This document shows, piece by piece, positions 38,853 to 49,599 of a stretch of DNA of 64,000 nucleotides. The stretch is from contig NC_050470.1 in the NCBI RefSeq assembly GCF_013373865.1, positions 868,001 through 932,000 of the forward strand, written 5' to 3'. The stretch is from Monomorium pharaonis (taxonomy: Eukaryota > Arthropoda > Insecta > Hymenoptera > Formicidae). How positions within the stretch are numbered: position 1 is the stretch's first letter; each line of letters starts with the position of its first letter. A model generated the notes under the pieces. The model saw nothing but the letters and a program-made list of their open reading frames with translations, searched no databases and was not told where the DNA came from. The position numbers and the translations under genes are program-made.

Positions 38853-40261
38853 ATGACCCGTAAGTTTAGCCGAACGTTGCCGAGGTCGGGTCGTTCTCTG
38901 ATCGCGCCGCGACAACTCGGTGAGAGAAAGAGAAAAGAGAGTGAAAGAGAAAGAGTGAGACACAACACGGGAGAGTTAGCTCGTCGGAAAACTTCGGCGG
39001 CTGCCATTCTCGTTGACGTTGAAAAATTAAAGTCGCCGCGTGACGCTCTCGCAGAGATTTGTCGCACGCGCGAGCAAACGTCCCGTCCGGCGAAACGTCG
39101 CGAAAAACGTCGGTGACTCGTCGAGGAAGAAAGGAGCACACCGCCCGTGGCAGACGATGCGCTCCGAGTATCCTCGACAACTCTCATTCTGCAGGCTGTT
39201 TTCGAACGAAAGGTCAATATTTTTGGATCATGATAGCGCGATAGAAAAAAAAAACAGAAAGAGAAGACAAAATCTCTATCTTTATGTGAGTTTCGACGAT
39301 TTCGCGGCACTGAGGAAAATCTTTGAAAGGGGAAAAGAATCGAACGTAGCTCAACTGGAGTAGTCTTGTTTTTCGGAGCAGTCATGAGTTGCTCCGAATA
39401 CCTCATGCTGTTAACCTCTACGATTCGCCACGAACCGCCATGGCGACCTTCGAGCGCGCGGAACCGATGTCTCTTTTTTGTCTACAGCGCGGCGGATCTC
39501 TTCAGTTTTAGTAGCGTTTGATTCTGAAAGGGTAAACATGATGGAAAATACGCTTGCTGTGGCGTGGCTGCGTCATATTTTACTCCGACGCCATTTTGCG
39601 AGTATGTGATGCGTGTTCGAACGAGGAAGCGACGCGAATAAAGATTGTAAGGTAACCGGAGCAGTGAAATTGCCGGGGCATCGCCCCGTTTGTTGCTCGA
39701 ATTGCCTCCTTTCGCAGTTGCTCTTTAATGAATTACGGATGTTACGCGAGGGTCGCGTGCGCCATCGCTTTGACAGTTCGATCGGAGAAACGCGACGTTA
39801 CTTTGCGATGCACGTGCGGGCGCGCTTGCGCAGTGCAAATAGCGCTTTTTTTGAACACTTCGTTCAAGGCGAATGAATTCGGAACAGAAATAGAGACCGA
39901 AAAGTCGCGAAGTAGAATTAAAAGTTACATCGTAACTTCAACCCGATACGTTCTCAAGAGAAATTTTGTTATGTCGCAGGTGGAAATCAACGTGAACTAG
40001 CACGAGCGAAGAATTTGAAAAAAACTGTAAAGAAGGCAGCTTCTGAACAAGAAAGCAATAAAGGTCTTTCGTTGGAGCAACGTAAAGCACGGTAAGTCTG
40101 TATAACTTATCCTTTTTCTACAAACTTGAAATAATTTTTTTTTATACTGAGCATGATCTGGACGTATGTTTTCTTCTTACAGCGACGCGGAACGAATGAG
40201 AGAGAAACAGCTCAAGAAACAAGGCGAACAAGCGGATAAGTCCAAGCAGACGGCGACATAG
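38853..40261 (+). CDS. SERF: Small EDRK-rich factor (SERF / 4F5 family), complete, 3 exons
   Basis: SERF proteins (worm MOAG-4, human SERF1/2) are tiny, highly charged proteins that modify amyloid-type protein aggregation and may bind nucleic acid. Exons in phase: 38853-38859 (only ATG ACC C), 39980-40091 and 40183-40261 (TAG), giving 65 codons. The protein starts MTRGNQRELARAKNLKK, the diagnostic 4F5 signature, and continues LSLEQRKARDAERMREKQLKKQ. The low-complexity Lys/Glu/Gln composition and length match the family. Intron 1 is 1,120 bp and CpG-rich; open frames inside it, up to 190 codons, have no family motif and are judged spurious. The start is fixed by the conserved MTRGNQR, which is formed only across the first splice junction. 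Confidence 0.93.
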
Positions 40262-40741
40262 TTCGAGGGGGAAAGTGTATAAATTTTCATGATAGAACGG
40301 CTTATATTGTAACCCATGGCTACACCAAACAGATTCACGATTGTAAGGAACAATACAGGGGTCTACGCTTATCGGGGACAGAAAAGGATATCATCATGTC
40401 TTTGATGTTAGAAAATTTTTCCATTGTCGGCCGTATGACATGCCTCAGGACCTAGCCTCGATTATCTTGTTATTTACATATTGCTCACGGAAACATTTGC
40501 AGTTATAATCAGTGTGTATAAAACTTGACGTTACCTACACCTAAATTCAGTCAAAGAAAACCACGCGTTTTGACTGGTTTCTCTAGGTATAAGGATATTA
40601 AATAATACGAATATATTTGTAGTGCTAATTTTCAATCTGTAAATTCGAATCTTTACTTATTTAATATGTTATGTAATTAAATGTGTAACAAGCGAACGGT
40701 CACTAGACACGCATGTGCTATTATCGTTCCTTCTTGCTTGT

Positions 40742-40747
40742 AATAAA
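40742..40747 (+). terminator. Candidate polyadenylation signal of SERF
   Basis: AATAAA about 480 bases after the SERF stop codon, in an AT-rich 3' region. No earlier canonical hexamer was noticed in this untranslated region. Confidence 0.5.
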
Positions 40748-42665
40748 CTGTTCAAATTTTAATGACACACGTATAATTCTTAAATTTGTCGTCCTACCCC
40801 GTACAGTAGACACTTTACTATAGATATATAACGATCAATTAGTAGTAAAGGAGTTCAATACAATAATTTATAATTTATAAATATAATTATATATTAAAAA
40901 CGCCGAAAGAGAAAAATAAAGAGTATACACGATTATTTCCCACATTTTTATTGCACTTTCCCAAAAAGAGTACACTTTCTTAACGTACTAATTTTAATTC
41001 GCGATTTCATAAATTCGCTTTAATCACAAATATTCGTGGATATTAACATTGAGTCGAATGAGAATGATGTACAACGTGATTCGATAAATGTCACAGCGGT
41101 GGAAGACCGAACCTTAATTGCTAATACGGAGAGGAAAAACAGGAATGTACACTATACTAAATGTGACGAACATATTGTCTAGCCTCTAAAGACCAAAACC
41201 CTTATGAAAGTATTCTCTGCGATCTGAAAAAAACGCCGAAATTTTATTCTTTTATTTCGAGTGGTTATTAATTGAATTTTGAATTCACTAGGCTGTACCT
41301 TTTCGCGTTCTATAACACATCTATAAGCAGAAACGTTACATTCATCTTTTATTCTTTTTCTGTTTCTGACTTCAAAGTTTATAATATGCGAGGAACGGCG
41401 CACTATATTGAGCATTTACTTAATTGTAATAGTATACTACTAGTATGGAAAGATATTTCATTTGAAGAATTTATATGTTATACTTTAATATTACGTACGT
41501 AATGTGTCGGGAGTCCATATAACGTAAAAAATTGTCCTTTTCCGGATGTATTATTCGGCTATTGAGTAAAAGTAACACACGCACGTACGCGCACGTATAG
41601 ATTATATATTTATATAAAATAGAGACGTGTGTGATCTCTTGCCGATTTCTTTTCACCCACATAATTAACTTTACAATGTAGTCAATTTATCTCGCGTGAG
41701 TAATGACTTAATTTAAGATAATAATAAACTGTTCTTTTTCGCAAGTAAAAAATTTATATTAAAATATATGGTCTTGCGTATTAATTTATCTCGGTCGAAT
41801 TCACAATTGAATTAAAAAAACAGTCGATGCTTTTTATTAAAAATTCAATTGCCTTCGATATAAAATCTAATTAACTCATTAAACTCGCTATCTTTAAATT
41901 GAATTTCGATTGAACTTTAGTTAATGTTTCAAGTTTTCGTAATACCTTAGTAATAATACAATTATCTAAAATGGACAGCACAAAATGATGCTTCTATTTT
42001 ATCGTCCTGTTAAATGGTCAATGTCTTTACAAAGTTCTCCGTATACACATGAAATATTTATAGTAATATCATAACATTATAGTAAATATTATCTTATATG
42101 CCTATTTCGATGATGCAATGTTCTTTCTTGCATGTAAACAAATGTAATCGGTATGCAATATTTTCAGACAATAATTTCGAAAATTCTGAAGGAAAATTAC
42201 GTTTAAAATTGCTACATTACGGAAAAATGCCGAATGACATTATCTAATTTATAAACGTATGTGATTGTATGTGTGTGTATGTGTGCGCTGGATATATTGC
42301 GACTTATCATTAGAACACTATATTTGTAACAATAGCACCACATTTGTATTGTTTTTAGGTAAATTATAAGTTGAAGAAACTCACGCACACATTATTTATA
42401 TTTGTAATGTTTGAAAAAGTTATATAAAATTATATAAAACCAATTCTCTTTTACGTTAAAATATAAAAGTGCGAGAAAAAAACTTTTTTAAAAAATAAAT
42501 TTGAAAACTCTAATCTGATTATATTCCGTGGCATCCCTTTATCGTACATTATAATTAATTATTTAATTAAATTATAATAAATGTTTTGTACTTCAGAATT
42601 ATTTTCCGTTTAATACGCAATAAGATCAAAAGGTGTTCAACTCTCACATTAAATTCTTAATTTTA

Positions 42666-42714
<49 letters not shown>

Positions 42715-44079
42715 GCATTCTAAAATTTCTATTAAAATTTGCATAAAAGCATAAAATTTAGCATAAGATTTAAAAGATTACATTAAAAAAATTGAACATT
42801 CAAAATTTTCTAACAGTTTGTACATGTAATGAATTTAAGCAAGATGTGTTTAAGCTAGACTTTGTCTTTGAGAAAAAATTAAGTATAGTGCCTTTAAATA
42901 TTTTTAAAACGTGTGTGTGTATATATATATATAATATCAAGTTTTTTGAGAATGTTTTTATTATAATTCATGTAACATAAGATACGTCTCTCAAATGCAT
43001 TTTGTTATTTACTAATTTTAAATGTACATCAACAAAAAAACTAGATCGAATCATCGTTTACCAAACAATTAATTACATAATAATACTTAGAAACTCTGTA
43101 GGGAAAGTTTTGTCGCGCGTAATTTAACAAAATTCCTTACCTAATGTCAATCTATATCTATAAACAATATACCGTGTACTAATATCTAAACATGACGAGT
43201 CAAGAGTACGAAATGGGACATGTATTTCTTTCGCTTTCCATTTATATGTATATGGAATGTATACATGTTTGTGACGGATCGTGTTAAATTTTAATTCGTT
43301 CGTATTTTGTATGTTCTTTAAAATATTTAACAAAGGGATCTTAATCTCTTCCACTTATGCAAGTACTTTCCTGCAATTTTTTGCAAATTTTTAATAAAGG
43401 GAAAATAAATATTGCAAAAGACATAATAATCTTGTCTTCGAACAATGTAATTGACTCTTTTATAAGTCCTATGTATCGAATTGTTTTACTTGGACGGCGG
43501 AAAACAAAGAGAGACAAATCGATCGATCCCTCATATTTGCGTATTCGATTGGCCGTTATCTTAGTTTCTTGTGTGTTCCTATCGTAAAGTACGGACGAAG
43601 CGTAGGGATAAAAACAAGCGGAATGAAGATAAATTTTTCTATGAAATTAACTATTTACTTACTATTATTTTTACTAGTTATCACTGCTTTTTGGAGAGAT
43701 TCAATGAAAAAAAAACATTCTCCATCATAAGGTGTTGTGTGAGTCTTTCGTAAAAACTGTAGTTGATTGGAGAAGCGGAAAGCGAAGAGATTCTGGAAGC
43801 TTGCACAGTTTACAGACATCATCTCATGTCTGAATATTCCTAAAGATTCAGAGAACATATCGTGCAAGTCTGGGCAACGCAATGCGAGTGCAGATGCGAC
43901 GGATGTGACGGTGGAGGTGGCGGAGGTGGAGGTGGAGGCGGCGGAGGCGGTGGCGGGGGCGGCATGTAAAGCGGCCACCCTGTACCTGTTGGCCAGACCG
44001 CAGACGATGCTGAGGACGTCGGCAGCAGTGAATTGGTACCGCCTGCGGCATTGACATGCGACGTCGGTCCACTCTCTAC
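40748..44079. other. AT-rich spacer between two convergent genes
   Basis: Lies between the 3' ends of SERF (+) and the epimerase (-) and must include the epimerase 3' untranslated region at its right end. It contains a TA microsatellite at about 42665-42713 and a GGAGGT/GGCGGA trinucleotide-type tract at about 43911-43963. No coding frame is supported. Confidence 0.55.
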
Positions 44080-47000
44080 TCACATCACCTGGAAAACACA
44101 ATTCATGAATACACTGTTTTTCGAACGTGGGTGTAACATTAAATTCGACAGCACAACACAAGTGCGCTCGACTAGATTTCTCGTTTTTCAATGATTCGAT
44201 TTCTGGTCGTATCTCGAGTTACACTTTTCAATGATTTCGAATAAACGTGTACGTACGCAAACACGAGGAAAATTATAATTTGCAAAAACTTTTATCACAG
44301 TGATGAATAAATATTTTGACATTTGCAACTCGTATCCCGCTATTTATACTTTACTGCAGAATTAATATAGCGTTACGTCATTAGAAACGCTATAAAGCGT
44401 TTAAAAAAAAACTTGTATTTTTTTTATTTGCCTCCAAACATGAAGTTTAGTAGTAAAAAATTGTGCAGTATGGAGCATTTAATTAACAATAGTAATAATA
44501 ATTTTAACAAGTAATTTAATAAATTTTATAAGCACACGTTTGCTTGTTCCGCGGTAAAAAGTTTTAATATTTGCCTCGCTAATTGAAATCATAAAAAGTG
44601 AGAAGCCTTTAGTTCGCAAATGAATGATGGTCCACAGGAATGAAGCACAAAAAAAGGTTTGAGCTCAATTATTCGGTCATTCTCTATTCTCGTAGGTACT
44701 CCGTAGGTATAGAATACGGCGTAACGAGTGATTTCACGAACGATCGTAATTACGGGGTAATAGCGTAAGATTTCAAACAAGAGTATGACAACTCGATTAC
44801 GGTGGGAGTCTGATTTCACACAATTAATTACGAGCGCGTCTGACGTTCGGACAATCGATAAAATGCACTCGTAGATTAAATTATTGAATTATTACAAATA
44901 CTAGAATATCAATGCAAGAATGTTACAGAATATCAAATTATCAATGTAATATAGATATACAATTTCGCACATTCGATACGTTACGAAGACTGAGATTCAG
45001 CGCCGCGGTATTAATAATAGTTGGAATTTTCGATCTATGCACATGTATATGTAGACTTGATTCATATTACAACCGATACTACGATGATACGTCTACGGTT
45101 ACCGTTAATTTGCGCCAGCGAACGTGATTTCGTGTTAACGATCGACGAACAGAACAGCGGGAGGGGGAGAGGAGGGAGGGAGGGAGGGAGGTACGCGCGT
45201 ACCTGTAATATCTGGCTCGCCTCAAAGGCCGTCCCTGGTAATAGTACAACCGGAGTACTGACGTTACCGCTCTCGACGCATATCATATTGGGAAATTCGT
45301 CGTCACCGAAGTCCGGGATGTCGCGCGCCTTCTCCTGCCAAGGATTCCAGATGACTGTGTCGGGAAAGTTGTACTTCTGCACGCGCATCTTCCTACCGGA
45401 AACGACATTCGTGATGATGTGTTCCGGCTGGGTGTTGTGGTAGATCCGGTCGGTCCATTCGCACACCGTGACGACGTCGCGGCCTTCTTGGAAGATTTGG
45501 TTGTCCCTAGTCTAGGCACGTGAATGAAACAGTGTGAGACAGGATTGCGTGCGGTTGCGGTAATCGCTTCGACATGTGCTTTGGACTTAACAGACCACCG
45601 TACACACCGCTCGAGGCCGACTCTTTAACGACTCGTCTTTAAATATAATGATATATCTTCTTACGCAAAGTCGACCGTACAACCGGCAACGTCGAGTTAT
45701 TAATAACTAGCTAATTATAATTGAGTTAATTGAAAATATAAGCGATTCTCTTCCTTTGCAGCTCAAGAATTATCCAGTGAAATCTTTCGATTGATTTACA
45801 ATTTAATTGTCGACTGTATAAATCAGCGGAAACAAACTTTCGTTTGAAACGAGCGTGATATAGTGCACTGAGAAAAAAATGTTGTCAATTTGACTAAATT
45901 TTTCAACTAGATTAAATTTCTTCAGTTCAAGTATTTATGTAATTAACTTAATAATTTTAAATATATAAAAATACTTGAACTTCAATTTAAGTATTTATAT
46001 ATTTGACTGAAATACACAAATAGTTGAATTGAAAAAATTTAATCAAGTCGCAAAATTTTAGTCAATCAACAACTTTTTTTCTCAGTGTGGATAACGTAAG
46101 ATCTCGGGTTGTGTTCGTTGTTGTATGCTCGTTTTCCTCTTTGATAGAATAATAGGCCATCAAGAGTATTCTATGCCTATGTAGATTTCTTTATCTTAGC
46201 AATTCGAAACCCGGCGTTCAACTATTAAACAATCTTACATGCGCATCACAGATACATACGTAAGAGAGAAAAAACAGACTTTTAACAGATCTATTATACG
46301 AGAAGGAAGAAGAAGATCATTCTTACCTTATCGACGAATGTGCACCCCTGCAATCCCGTGATTTGGCATCTCCTGACATCAGGTACTTTGAAATACGTGT
46401 GTAGGAGCAGATTAAAAGTGAAAGTGTCGTCTCTGCTAGGATTGTAGACACCGATATTGAAATGCAGCTCCTTCTCGCGCAGTATTAGCCTGTACGTTAC
46501 CCTGAACTGTGAGTTCCACAGCGATCGCGTGAATTCGCTATCCATTATCGAGAATATCGCCTCGATGTCCCCGCTGGGCAATCGCTCCGGCGACTTCTCC
46601 ACGTTCCAGCGAACGATCCTGGCGAAGCCGTGGGGTGGTCCGAACGTCCATGATCCGAATTGTGCTGTGAGGATACGCACATCGTATCGGTACCGTGTAA
46701 ATATCAATACTGTTTTTCACATGTTTTTAAATTAGTTTCAGTTAAATTTCCACGGCCCTCGGACTCTGGTTCTTTTTACGCATAGAAAAATATCGAGATT
46801 TCTCGCGCTGAGAAAAGCGATCGTTTAATTTTTGTTTTCTTCATATAATCGTTATCTTTACAAAGATTTTGTAATAGTAATTTTAAATGCACTCATCATT
46901 TAAACAATGTTGAAACAATATTTACTTAAAATAAACATCTACGTAAAAAATATGCACATTGTATATACAAAAATTAAATATTATTTATTTTAAGCATTTT

Positions 47001-47224
47001 ACGAGTTTATATCCGCTAATTTACCATAAGCATTCACCGTAAGCATGAAATTCATTCAAAATATATTCTGAATCCTAGCGATTATTTAGCATTAAACTTT
47101 GCTTTTAATTATTTTTTTTCTATGTAGTCGTAAATATGTTATATCGCTTCATCTGTTATACTTACGAAAGACGAACGGTATACCGCCCCTAATCGCTTTC
47201 TTTCCGTCGAACACAGCTTGTTTA
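44080..47224 (-). CDS. Glucose-6-phosphate 1-epimerase (aldose-1-epimerase fold), 5' exon missing
   Basis: The enzyme interconverts alpha and beta anomers of glucose 6-phosphate (yeast YMR099C family). Four minus-strand exons join in phase: 47224-47166 (KQAVFDGKKAIRGGIPFVF), 46664-46327 (PQFGSW, HGFAR, LLLHTYFKVPDV), 45511-45203 (TRDNQIFQEGRDVV, MICVESGN, FEASQILQ) and 44088-44080 (Val-Met-stop). The His in LHTYF and the Glu in ICVESG correspond to the family's catalytic pair. The last exon carries just two residues and the TGA. The first exon, which should encode about the first 40 residues up to the LFVS motif, was not found up to 64 kb and may be distant or outside the window. It converges on SERF. 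A MITE sits in the 45512-46326 intron. The gene looks functional. Confidence 0.9.
45866..46087. mobile_element. 222-bp foldback MITE in an epimerase intron
   Basis: The left end starts CACTGAGAAAAAAATGTTG and the right end is its near-perfect reverse complement ending CTCAGTG. Pairing extends with mismatches over most of the AT-rich element. It lies within the intron 45512-46326. No coding capacity. No clear target duplication. Confidence 0.75.
46776..46960. repeat. Dispersed AT-rich repeat, copy 1
   Basis: This sequence in an epimerase intron aligns with 57182-57345 in the same orientation. Shared blocks include GCTGAGAAAAG/GCTAAGAAAAG, ATCTTTACAAAGA/ATTTTTACAAAGA and CAATATTTACTTAAA. Divergence and indels are considerable, so these are old copies of one non-coding repeat family. 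No termini identified. Confidence 0.6.
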
Positions 47225-47260
47225 CTGAAACACACGAAGATCCAATCATTGGAGAAAAAT

Positions 47261-47294
<34 letters not shown>

Positions 47295-49071
47295 AATTGA
47301 TGATACGTATGAGAAAAGAGAGATCGTTTATAAATTAATTATATTACGCTCATCTAAATATTTTAATTATAATTTACTAATGTTGTACTTCCTATCTCAA
47401 TATTTATCATTATTGAACGAGACAAATATTCTGGAAAATTAAAGAGAATATATTATTTTAAAAACGATACGAGAATTTATTTGTTCACGCATTTTATTTT
47501 TACACCCAGATGCGTTGAAAAGCGCGTACGTATTATTATTATTATTCCTTTTCCATAACAAAATAAAAAAAGAAAGAATCTGTGATACTGTCGATAACAT
47601 CGAAAAATATACGGACAAATATCTCTTCTTCTGTTATTCGCAACTATCACGTTGTTATTGTAAATTGCGCACGTATCAAATGTCAGATTAATGAAACTGT
47701 CTGTAGGCGTGCATAGGTGATGTCTAAGTGTAAATATTTGTTGCACGAGCTAACGATTTGTATCGAGAAACAGTAGAAATATAACAACAAAGCATTTAAT
47801 AAAAAAAAGTCTAGTTTAATGCTTACTTAACTTTTATTGAAATTTTAAATTATTAAAAGTTATAAGACTTTAATAATTTTAATAATTTTAAATTTTCAGA
47901 GACATTAAAAATGGTAAATAGCGATAAATAAAGAAGCTAGGTTTTGATTAAATAATTCACGTTTGTTCTTTTTGCGCTTTTTACATTCTTGCAAGCGCGG
48001 TTTAGACGAAAGTTCCATCGAGGCTTCTCGTTTAACTAATTTACGAGGACCGTGCACAGAATTTTACGATCGCATATCCCGTTGAAGAAAAGAATTTGCG
48101 TTGATGTATAAATAATATAAAATACTGCAAGGCTGTTTCATAAAACTTGATGACAAATAGCAATTAATACTTTGTTTCGACTTATCTTGCAACATTTCGC
48201 CTGAAAATTCTCCAAGTCAACAAAATGTTTTTATTAATACAAGTTCATGGCTGACTTAGAAATGTATCAACGACTAATACGTATACATCAACACAGTACT
48301 TTTGTCACTCTTGTAGCCTTCAGTTTTTGGAGAGGAAAAAATATATGACAATCAGCTCGCTAAACAATGTCCAGTTACATGGCCGTAAGTTGAAATTTTT
48401 CCCTAGAGTAATTTATAAAGAAAACAGTTTTACAACTAGCTGTAGTGTTTAAATTGAATATGAGAGTGAATCCTCGAAAGTCGATAAAAGTACTTTTATT
48501 GCCCTTGTAAAAAAAGAAAAAAGGTCGATCCTTTTACTCCTCGTCACACGTTCCGCCAACATTTTTATTTGTAACGATTATTTCGCAGCTGAATAATTAT
48601 GATATCGTATTGTGTAAAACCATGCCTAAGTATTTAATTTGTAGAACCGAAAAAGAATCTTTGAGAATTTCGTTTCACTGTATGCTGGTTGGTTACAACA
48701 ATTAGAGAAAAATCCTTTTATCCTCAAATCCTTTTATTTAGTAATAGACGCATTTTTTGCACAGTTCAAGGAACATTTTCAATAGTAAGATTTTTTTAAG
48801 TGTTCTGTCAATTTAAAACTATTTAGACGTAAAAGATATAGCCTTGAGACATTCTATCACTGGTATCTGTTTCAAGGCGCATTAAAATTTTAAGATTCGT
48901 CGAAGTAAAATATTTGAGTTTCCCTTAAAAAGTAAATTCAAGTAGATTTGCAAAGTTTTCTCAGAAAAAGAAATCTTGGTGCGGCCGAAACGATTTGTAC
49001 GATTCGCCGAGAGAATCGCTGAGATCATTTCGGGCAAGTTAGAAAACTCATTGATCTCTTTCGTTAGCGGA
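47225..49071. other. Upstream of epimerase exon 2; no exon recognised
   Basis: AT-rich sequence with a GA microsatellite at about 47261-47286. It should be part of the epimerase first intron. I searched the minus strand for the amino-terminal exon and found no frame with the expected residues next to a GT donor. Confidence 0.5.
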
Positions 49072-49599
49072 CTAGAACGCTCTCGAAAGCGGTTGATATC
49101 CCCGATGCTGCGAAGACAGAGAACTATAAAGCCGGAGGGCGGATGCAGGATGACCATTAGTCAAGCCTGTCAGGGGCCGCGGAGATGTTCCTAAGAAGGA
49201 ACTTGAGGATACACTCGGGATCGAAGGCTGCGAGGAGAACGCGCGAAATCGAAACGTATCGAAACGTATATACTTAGACAATGCTTCTTCAGCCGTGTAA
49301 TTTTCGATTCGATCGATTAAAATGCTTGACGAAAATTCGTGCGTATCCAAGAGATTCGCGTAAGGGAGGATAGATAAAAATTTCATATTCGTATCATGCG
49401 AACTGAAAAATTCCGATATACCGAATTGCCGTCTGGCTTGCGATAGCTGATCAAGACAATTAGAGCCGTCAAATGGAAACGAATCTCGCTCGTGTGGATC
49501 GAAAGCGATTTCGATACCGCCCTTCGCGCGCCAGTCAACCCTGACAGCCGATGATGAAGTTAATGACGAAATCTCGATTCCAGAAGCACGCGGGTTCAT
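49072..49599 (-). CDS. Hypothetical open frame of 175 codons, unsupported by homology
   Basis: On the minus strand a frame is open from 49998 to a stop at 49072, with its first good ATG at 49599 (MNPRASGIEISS). The residues have ordinary protein-like composition with serine-rich parts, but I recognise no domain, signal peptide or membrane segment. The upstream half of the frame is low-complexity proline/serine/leucine sequence from a GA/CT-rich tract. CpG-rich DNA here is poor in stop codons, so it may be chance. It could also be a lineage-specific single-exon gene or untranslated sequence. Confidence 0.12.
   Translation of the reverse strand: MNPRASGIEISSLTSSSAVRVDWRAKGGIEIAFDPHERDSFPFDGSNCLDQLSQARRQFGISEFFSSHDTNMKFLSILPYANLLDTHEFSSSILIDRIENYTAEEALSKYIRFDTFRFRAFSSQPSIPSVSSSSFLGTSPRPLTGLTNGHPASALRLYSSLSSQHRGYQPLSRAF

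Noticed and set aside
38834..39406. 190-codon minus-strand frame and 135-codon plus-strand frame in SERF intron 1
   Set aside because: CpG-rich intronic DNA with overlapping frames on both strands and no motif. SERF is fully explained by three small exons.
43655..44191. 178-codon minus-strand frame spanning the epimerase last exon
   Set aside because: It runs out of frame through the acceptor and the GGA/GGC tract. The conserved carboxy terminus QILQVM places the stop at 44080.
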